Of a DNA stretch of 11,381 bases, positions 7,234 to 11,381 are shown in pieces (position 1 is the first letter of the stretch; every line of letters starts with the position of its first letter). The stretch is from contig JAUVQL010000007.1 of NCBI GenBank assembly GCA_030598165.1, positions 1 to 11,381 on the forward strand, given 5' to 3'. The notes beneath the pieces were generated by a model. It was not told the origin of the DNA. It made no database searches and saw nothing but the letters and a program-made list of their open reading frames with translations. This DNA comes from Acidobacteriota bacterium. GTDB taxonomy: Bacteria; Acidobacteriota; Vicinamibacteria; Marinacidobacterales; SMYC01. A program made the position numbers and the translations under genes.

Positions 7234-7889
7234 GCTCAGACATGGATCGGGGACGAGACACCAAAGAAAAAGAGCTGGCGTTTTTCGGCGCCGTGACTGC
7301 TTCCATATCGCACGAACTCAACAACGCCATTGCGATCATCGAACAAACGGCCGGCCTTCTGGAAGACCTCACCATGGCAAACGGCGGAGGGCGTTCCGTT
7401 CCTAACGAGCAACTCCAGAAAATTGCCGGGCGCATCGCGAACCAAACCAAGAGAGGGGCAACCATCGTCCGGAGGCTCAACGCGTTCGCTCACAGCATCG
7501 ATGACGACGACAAAGAGCTCGAGCTCAACGCATTGATCCAGACGGTCATTGCTCTAGCCCATCGCGTCGCGGACCGCAAGCGTGTCGTACTCGAGGCTGG
7601 TCTTACTGCACACCCGGTAACTATTAGAAACAGTGTATTCCGCGTTCAGCAGGCCGTCTTCCTGTCCATTCAGAGAGCCGTTGCCGCTACACCTGAAGGG
7701 GAGACGATCGTTTTGTCGACGGGAGCGAAAGACACATCGGCTTGGATATTCGTAGAAGCGAAGATCCCGGACGGTTCTCCTCCGATGGGCGGGACCGACC
7801 TCGAGTTGCTGATGGACCAAATCGGCGGGATGGTCGAGTCAAAGACCAGCGAAAATACACTCTCGATTAGGCTGGTTTTTCCTACCTAA
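7230..7889 (+). CDS. Soluble histidine-kinase-like protein with degenerate ATPase domain
   Basis: The 219-residue product has no membrane segment. Its N-terminal half is a clear HisKA-type dimerisation helix with the H box FFGAVTASISHELNNAIAII (phospho-acceptor H28) and a second helix (about 60-90). Its C-terminal half aligns roughly with a HATPase domain, but the N box is replaced by FLSIQRAVAA, no DxGxG box is seen (KIPDGSPP at that position), and the G2 glycine loop is absent. It is also short for the family. It may therefore act as a histidine phosphotransfer protein, a phosphatase or an assembly partner rather than an autokinase. The GTG start overlaps the receiver's TGA (GTGA); AAGGAGG (7210-7216) lies 13 nt upstream, which is long, so translational coupling is likely. 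It is the last gene of the cluster. Confidence 0.82.
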   Translation: MSSDMDRGRDTKEKELAFFGAVTASISHELNNAIAIIEQTAGLLEDLTMANGGGRSVPNEQLQKIAGRIANQTKRGATIVRRLNAFAHSIDDDDKELELNALIQTVIALAHRVADRKRVVLEAGLTAHPVTIRNSVFRVQQAVFLSIQRAVAATPEGETIVLSTGAKDTSAWIFVEAKIPDGSPPMGGTDLELLMDQIGGMVESKTSENTLSIRLVFPT

Positions 7890-8050
7890 GAATTGCCCGG
7901 CACAGCCGGGCCTACGGACGACTTTTGCACTACTTCCAGTAGAGGGCAGTGCGCTTCTTCAGAGCCTACATGTGCCTCGGCATGAATACTCTCGACGGCA
8001 ACGGATTGCGTTGGATAAATATGCTCCTCGCCAATGAGCTCCCATAAGTG
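7886..8050 (-). pseudogene. Remnant of a fourth STAS repeat
   Basis: Read on the minus strand from 8050, in a different frame from the SulP gene that stops at 8052, this stretch encodes HLWELIGEEHIYPTQ, then AV, I-H-A-E-A-H, S-E-E and CPLLEVV. It matches the C-terminal 40 or so residues of the SulP STAS units (YELIGEGNIHPTQ, ETIGDSNIYPTQ, HIYDKAH, CPL). The frame runs on through the REP-like hairpin to TAG at 7888-7886. The rest of the unit is missing. The simplest reading is an out-of-frame deletion of about 110 codons that fused unit 3 to the tail of unit 4 and created the present SulP stop. It is not expected to be translated. Confidence 0.8.
7891..7916. repeat. REP-like palindrome, inverted copy of 1726-1751
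   Basis: Stem GCCCGGC (7895-7901), loop ACA, stem GCCGGGC (7905-7911), flanked by AATT and CTACG. It is the reverse complement of the 1726-1751 element with 24 of 26 positions identical. The two differences are a base pair that changes together (A-T to C-G). It lies 1 nt after the stop of the last plus-strand gene, between convergent genes, and could act as a two-way transcript end. No T-run follows on either strand. Confidence 0.7.
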
Positions 8051-8051
8051 A

Positions 8052-11000
8052 TTAGGGTCGCAATGACTCTAGAGGACAGTTCTCTTCAACCGAGCCCGAA
8101 TGTGCCTTGTCGTAGATGTGGCGTACGGCCAGGATCTGTGTGGGATAGATGTTGCTGTCACCGATAGTTTCACAGACACCTCGTTCTTTGAGGACATCGA
8201 GAACATCGTCCGCCCAGCCGGAAAAGGCCACCTCGTAACCCGAGTCCCGAAGCCACCTCACCATCTTCCCAAGCTTCCCAACGCCGAGAGCATCGATCTG
8301 GTGGATGCGGTGCGCCGCAAAGAGCACAAACTTGAGGTCCGGCATGCTTGCCACACATTCCTCGACTTTCTTGAGTAGGTACTCTGAACCGGACGAGTCG
8401 AGGGAACCGTCGAATCGAAGCGCCGCAATGTGCCGACACCTATCGAGCTCCCATCTTTCGGCGTCTCGAAGCGAGCCGTCTGAGTGAAGAGACAGCTCGG
8501 CTACGTAAGGCCGGAGCGACCGAAGGGGACAGTCTGTTTCGCTCGATTTGGCGTGTGCGTCGACATAGATGTGCCGGACAGCTAGCACTTGCGTGGGGTG
8601 GATGTTGCCCTCTCCGATGAGCTCGTAAAGATGAAATCTCTTCAGGACGTCGAGCACACTGTCCGAAAAACCGCTGAAGCAAATTTCGAGGCCGGAGCTC
8701 CGCAATCGACCAGTGAGCCTCGCGAGAGTCTCCGCTCCGTGGGGATCGATCTGATGGATACCGTGAGCCGCAATGAGAATGTGCTTCAAGTCGGGCATCT
8801 TCAAAATCAGCTCGTTGACTTTCGCCTCCAAGTACTTCGAGCTGGCCAAATCGAGCGAGCCATCGAATCGAATAGCGGCAATGTGCCGGCAACGACGGAG
8901 TCCGTACCGCTTGGTATCTCGTAAAGATCCATCCGTGTGGAGCGAAAGGTCGACAACCCGCGGTCTCATCGGCTGCAGCGGGCATTCGGTCTCCGTCGAG
9001 TTCACGTGAGCCTTGGCATAGATGGCAGCCACGGCCATCGCCTGCGTCGGAAACATGTTCTGCTCGCCGATGCGCGCCTGCAAACCCGTCCGCATCAGAA
9101 CATCCTGAACTTCTTCCTTGAGTCCACTAAAGGAAACCTCGTAGCCCGCTTCCCTCAACCGCTCCACGAGGAGACGCAGCATGTCTTCACCGGAGGCGTC
9201 GATCTCGTTGATACCGTGGGCGGCGATGAGCACATGCCTGAGCTCCGGCATATCTGCAACGAGCTCCAGGACTTTGTCTTCGAGATAGCTCGTGTTGGCG
9301 AAGTTGAGTGGGCCGTCGAAACGGATGGCGGCGATGTGCTTGCATCTTCGGAGCTGATACCGGCCCGCATCCCGAAGCGAACCGTCTGGATGAAGACTCA
9401 GTTCCGGCACCGGCGGCTTCATGGTTCGATAAAGGTAGGCGCCCAACGACAAAACGACACCGAGCGCGATACCCCACTCCAGGTGGGGTGCAAACAGGAG
9501 AGTCGCCACGAAGCTGGCAACGCCGGTGAAACCGTCGAACGGTTGAGCCTTCCAGGCGTGAACGAAACCGTCCACATTGAGTAGGCCAATCACTGCCATC
9601 ATGATGATGGCCGCAAGAACAGCTTGTGGAAGATTGAAGAGTAGGGGTGTGAAAAAAAGCAGGACGATGACGACCACGCAGGAAGAGAAAACGTTCGACA
9701 GTCCCGTCTGGGCACCCGCCTGCAAATTGACGGCAGAGCGGGAAAAGGACCCGCTGACGGCATAGCTCTGACCCATGCATCCGACAATGTTGGCCAGCCC
9801 TTGTCCGATGAGCTCCTGATCCGGATCCAGCCGTTGATGGGTGCGAGCCGCCATGGCCTTTGCAATGGAAATCGCTTCCATGAATCCAAGAATGGAGATG
9901 ATGACGGCCGCGATGAAGAGCCTGGAAGCGGTCTGAAAATCCACCTCGGGGAGGGCCAACTTCGGAAGCCCCTGGGGAATAGTCCCCACCACGGCACCGC
10001 CACCCGCTATGGTGAGTGCTTCTTCGTCGAGCCGGGTGTTACCTACTCTCATGCGCCAGAGGTTGCCCGATTTGGCGCTACCCTCGGGAAGCTCTCCGAG
10101 CTCGTAGAACGTGAAGGCCCCTTTTGCGCCTTCCGTTGCTTCGAAAAAGAGTCCACGAAGCTCCGCTCTGTAATGACCTTCCTGCTCCTTTAATTGTTCG
10201 ATGCGCAGATCGAGAAGGCCGGCGGCGTGGTGGAGCGCCAGGGCGGATCCCGAACGCCGGCCGAGGAACTTCTCTTCCTCGGCTCCGGTCCAATCGAATC
10301 CTTCCGCTCGCCGAGCGTGACAGTTCGTACACACCTGCTGATCCACTTGCCGTTCGGCGTCTCCTTCTTCTAAAGCGTTGTTGCCTTCCGTTCGGAGCCT
10401 TTCGATCTCCTCTCTTTCGACCACCGTTTCGTTGAACGCACGAATCAGTTGTCTCGTTTCACTCGATTCGATATTCCCAACTGGAACTTTCTCATTTTTC
10501 TCGAAACCGATAACCCAGGAGATCAAGGTTGTCACCACCACAGCGACGAGGACGTTGGGAATCCTAGGGTTCAATTTCTTGAGCCCGACCATGATCACAA
10601 AGGCCAGAACCGCCATGGCGAGAGTAAGCCAGTGGGTGTAATTGATAGCCGCGAGGACGACACCATACACGGTTTCGTAATGGTGTTCAGCGCCGTCAAC
10701 GTAAACGCCGAAGATCTTGGAAAGCTGCGAGGTCGCGATGATGAGAGCCGCCGCGTTGGTAAAGCCGTTGACCACGGGGTGGGATAGGAAATTGACGATA
10801 AGGCCCAGGCGTAAAACGCCCAACGCTAACTGAAACAACCCTACGAAGAGGGCCAGTACAACCGCATAGGCTACGTACTCAGCACTACCAGCCGCGGCTA
10901 GCGGCTCGAGAGCGGCGGCAGTCATCAGAGAAACTACAGCCACTGGACCTGTCGCGAGCTGGTGGCTCGACCCGAACAAAGAGGCCACCATGGGAGGAAG

Positions 11001-11177
11001 AAATGCGGCGTACAATCCGTAGTAGGCCGGCAACCCGGCGAGCTGGGCGTAGGCCATGGATTGAGGAATGAGAACCAAAGCGACGGTCAGGCCCGCAACG
11101 AGATCCGCCCGGACCGTACCGACATTGAGCTTTTCGAACCAGCCAAGAAAAGGAAAAAGTCGCTTCAACAAACCCAT
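8052..11177 (-). CDS. SulP anion transporter with CXXCH-bearing insertion and three C-terminal STAS domains
   Basis: The 1041-residue inner-membrane transporter belongs to the SulP/SLC26 family (sulfate, bicarbonate or other anions). The core includes ADLVAGLTVALVLIPQSMAY (24-43), AGLPAYYGLYAAFLPP (47-62), ATGPVAVVSLM (75-85) and VVGTIPQGLP (396-405), and the second half runs to about 585 (SGSFSRSAVN at 475-484). About 168 residues (228-395) are inserted between the seventh and eighth membrane segments. They are charged and soluble-looking and carry C283-T-N-C286-H287, a c-type haem attachment motif. With the N-terminus in the cytosol this loop is periplasmic, where haem c is attached. Three STAS units of 151 residues follow (from about 591, 742 and 893); typical SulP proteins have one. 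I chose ATG 11177, with GAGG 7 nt upstream, over TTG 11201. The substrate is unknown. A fourth STAS remnant lies just past the stop. Confidence 0.93.
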   Translation of the reverse strand: MGLLKRLFPFLGWFEKLNVGTVRADLVAGLTVALVLIPQSMAYAQLAGLPAYYGLYAAFLPPMVASLFGSSHQLATGPVAVVSLMTAAALEPLAAAGSAEYVAYAVVLALFVGLFQLALGVLRLGLIVNFLSHPVVNGFTNAAALIIATSQLSKIFGVYVDGAEHHYETVYGVVLAAINYTHWLTLAMAVLAFVIMVGLKKLNPRIPNVLVAVVVTTLISWVIGFEKNEKVPVGNIESSETRQLIRAFNETVVEREEIERLRTEGNNALEEGDAERQVDQQVCTNCHARRAEGFDWTGAEEEKFLGRRSGSALALHHAAGLLDLRIEQLKEQEGHYRAELRGLFFEATEGAKGAFTFYELGELPEGSAKSGNLWRMRVGNTRLDEEALTIAGGGAVVGTIPQGLPKLALPEVDFQTASRLFIAAVIISILGFMEAISIAKAMAARTHQRLDPDQELIGQGLANIVGCMGQSYAVSGSFSRSAVNLQAGAQTGLSNVFSSCVVVIVLLFFTPLLFNLPQAVLAAIIMMAVIGLLNVDGFVHAWKAQPFDGFTGVASFVATLLFAPHLEWGIALGVVLSLGAYLYRTMKPPVPELSLHPDGSLRDAGRYQLRRCKHIAAIRFDGPLNFANTSYLEDKVLELVADMPELRHVLIAAHGINEIDASGEDMLRLLVERLREAGYEVSFSGLKEEVQDVLMRTGLQARIGEQNMFPTQAMAVAAIYAKAHVNSTETECPLQPMRPRVVDLSLHTDGSLRDTKRYGLRRCRHIAAIRFDGSLDLASSKYLEAKVNELILKMPDLKHILIAAHGIHQIDPHGAETLARLTGRLRSSGLEICFSGFSDSVLDVLKRFHLYELIGEGNIHPTQVLAVRHIYVDAHAKSSETDCPLRSLRPYVAELSLHSDGSLRDAERWELDRCRHIAALRFDGSLDSSGSEYLLKKVEECVASMPDLKFVLFAAHRIHQIDALGVGKLGKMVRWLRDSGYEVAFSGWADDVLDVLKERGVCETIGDSNIYPTQILAVRHIYDKAHSGSVEENCPLESLRP
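8055..8501 (-). repeat. STAS unit 3 of SulP
   Basis: Residues 893-1041, the last intact copy (AELSLHSDGSLRD, ALRFDGSLDSSGSEYLLKKV, GDSNIYPTQ, NCPLESLRP, stop). The switch element reads D962-A-L964-G965, so the serine is lost here too. It is directly followed by the out-of-frame remnant of a fourth unit. Confidence 0.85.
8502..8954 (-). repeat. STAS unit 2 of SulP
   Basis: Residues 742-892, a tandem copy (VDLSLHTDGSLRD, AIRFDGSLDLASSKYLEAKV, GEGNIHPTQ, DCPLRSLRP). The switch element reads D811-P-H813-G814: the serine is replaced by histidine, so classical STAS phosphorylation is not expected here. Confidence 0.85.
8955..9407 (-). repeat. STAS unit 1 of SulP
   Basis: Residues 591-741 of the SulP protein. 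It starts PELSLHPDGSLRD, has the canonical STAS opening AIRFDGPLNFANTSYLEDKV, and keeps the DxSG element as D660-A-S662-G663, the serine equivalent to the phospho-site of SpoIIAA-type anti-sigma antagonists. It ends GEQNMFPTQ and ECPLQPMRP. Confidence 0.85.
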
Positions 11178-11244
11178 TGATTCGCCTCGAACGATCCGCA
11201 ACAGTAACAGCTGACCCTGAAGCGAAATAGTTGAGGAAAATCGG

Positions 11245-11378
11245 CGGGAAAAGCGGGGACAGGTAATTAATATTCGGGAAAAGCGGGGACAGGTAATTAA
11301 TATTTGCCAGGCATCGGTGTCAAATATTAATTACCTATCCCCGGTTTTCCCCCCGGTTTTCCCTGTCCCCGGTTTTCC
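11245..11378. repeat. Tandem 30-bp repeat with inverted copies (REP/RAYT-type element)
   Basis: Two perfect adjacent copies of a 30-nt unit (11245-11274 and 11275-11304), beginning CGGGAAAAGCGGGGACAGG and ending TAATTAATATT, are followed by a 16-nt loop. An inverted copy then lies at 11322-11350 with two mismatches over 29 nt. Three copies of CCCCGGTTTTCC follow (11339, 11351, 11367), the last two spaced by CCTGT-type sequence. A long hairpin can form between 11277-11305 and 11322-11350. Repeats with a GGGGACAGG core are often seen near REP-associated (Y1/IS200-like) transposases, but no transposase gene is visible here. It may continue beyond the window. Confidence 0.8.
11297..11323 (-). promoter_or_regulatory. 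Possible sigma-70 promoter inside the repeat, facing SulP
   Basis: On the minus strand TTGACA (11323-11318) is a perfect -35 hexamer formed at the hairpin loop edge. It is followed, after 15 nt, by TATTAA (11302-11297; 4 of 6 to TATAAT) in the AT-rich end of the repeat. Transcription would start near 11290, about 110 nt upstream of the SulP ATG. The spacer is shorter than the ideal 17, so this is only a candidate. Confidence 0.3.
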
Positions 11379-11381
11379 AGC

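Noticed and set aside
7895..7911. Hairpin as a standard rho-independent terminator
   Set aside because: Strong stem, but no T-run directly after it on either strand; it matches a dispersed repeat instead.
8937..9584. Long plus-strand open frame opposite the STAS units
   Set aside because: Antisense shadow of the SulP gene; the minus strand encodes clear STAS and transporter motifs.
11178..11201. TTG 11201 as start of SulP
   Set aside because: Rare start codon; ATG 11177 has GAGG 7 nt upstream and gives the normal SulP N-terminus.
11245..11304. Adjacent 30-bp repeats as a CRISPR array
   Set aside because: The copies are directly adjacent with no spacers, and an inverted copy follows; this is a REP-like element.

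Overview
The window looks like a chromosomal segment of a Gram-negative bacterium with moderate GC content. The evidence is a sensor kinase with a two-membrane-segment periplasmic sensor, a SulP transporter with a putative periplasmic c-type haem motif, and REP-like intergenic palindromes. The style (Cache-type kinases, receiver fusions to stress or nucleotide-kinase-like domains, and GGGGACAGG-type repeats) suggests Desulfobacterota or a neighbouring phylum. That placement is an inference and cannot be proved here.

Layout: (1) 1-434, minus strand: 3'-truncated twin-CBS-domain protein. (2) 435-839: divergent intergenic region with a perfect CRP/FNR-type palindrome at 753-766. (3) 840-7889, plus strand: a compact run of genes comprising a receiver-USP fusion, a 32-residue single-span membrane protein, a DASS/SLC13-type anion transporter with two internal RCK_C domains, a cytidylate-kinase-like/BON/receiver fusion, a Cache-type membrane sensor histidine kinase, a stand-alone receiver, and a small soluble histidine-kinase-like protein whose ATP-binding half is degenerate. 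(4) 7886-8050: a REP-like hairpin and, on the minus strand, a frameshifted remnant of a fourth STAS repeat. (5) 8052-11177, minus strand: a 1041-residue SulP transporter with about 168 extra residues carrying a CXXCH motif between membrane segments, and three tandem STAS units of about 151 residues. (6) 11178-11381: a tandem 30-bp repeat plus inverted copies, which may supply a promoter to the SulP gene.

How the parts may work together: the plus-strand genes contain three receiver domains, one intact kinase and one kinase-like protein, but no recognisable DNA-binding output domain. The outputs are a USP-like domain, a BON/nucleotide-kinase-like protein and probably the linked anion transporter. 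I read it as a post-translational signalling module that senses an extracytoplasmic ligand and adjusts anion transport or stress physiology. The convergent SulP gene is a second anion-transporter family in the same neighbourhood. Its haem-binding motif raises the possibility of redox- or gas-sensitive anion transport. The most unusual items are the CXXCH-bearing SulP with its expanding and decaying STAS array, the kinase-like/BON/receiver fusion, and the signalling operon with no DNA-binding output.
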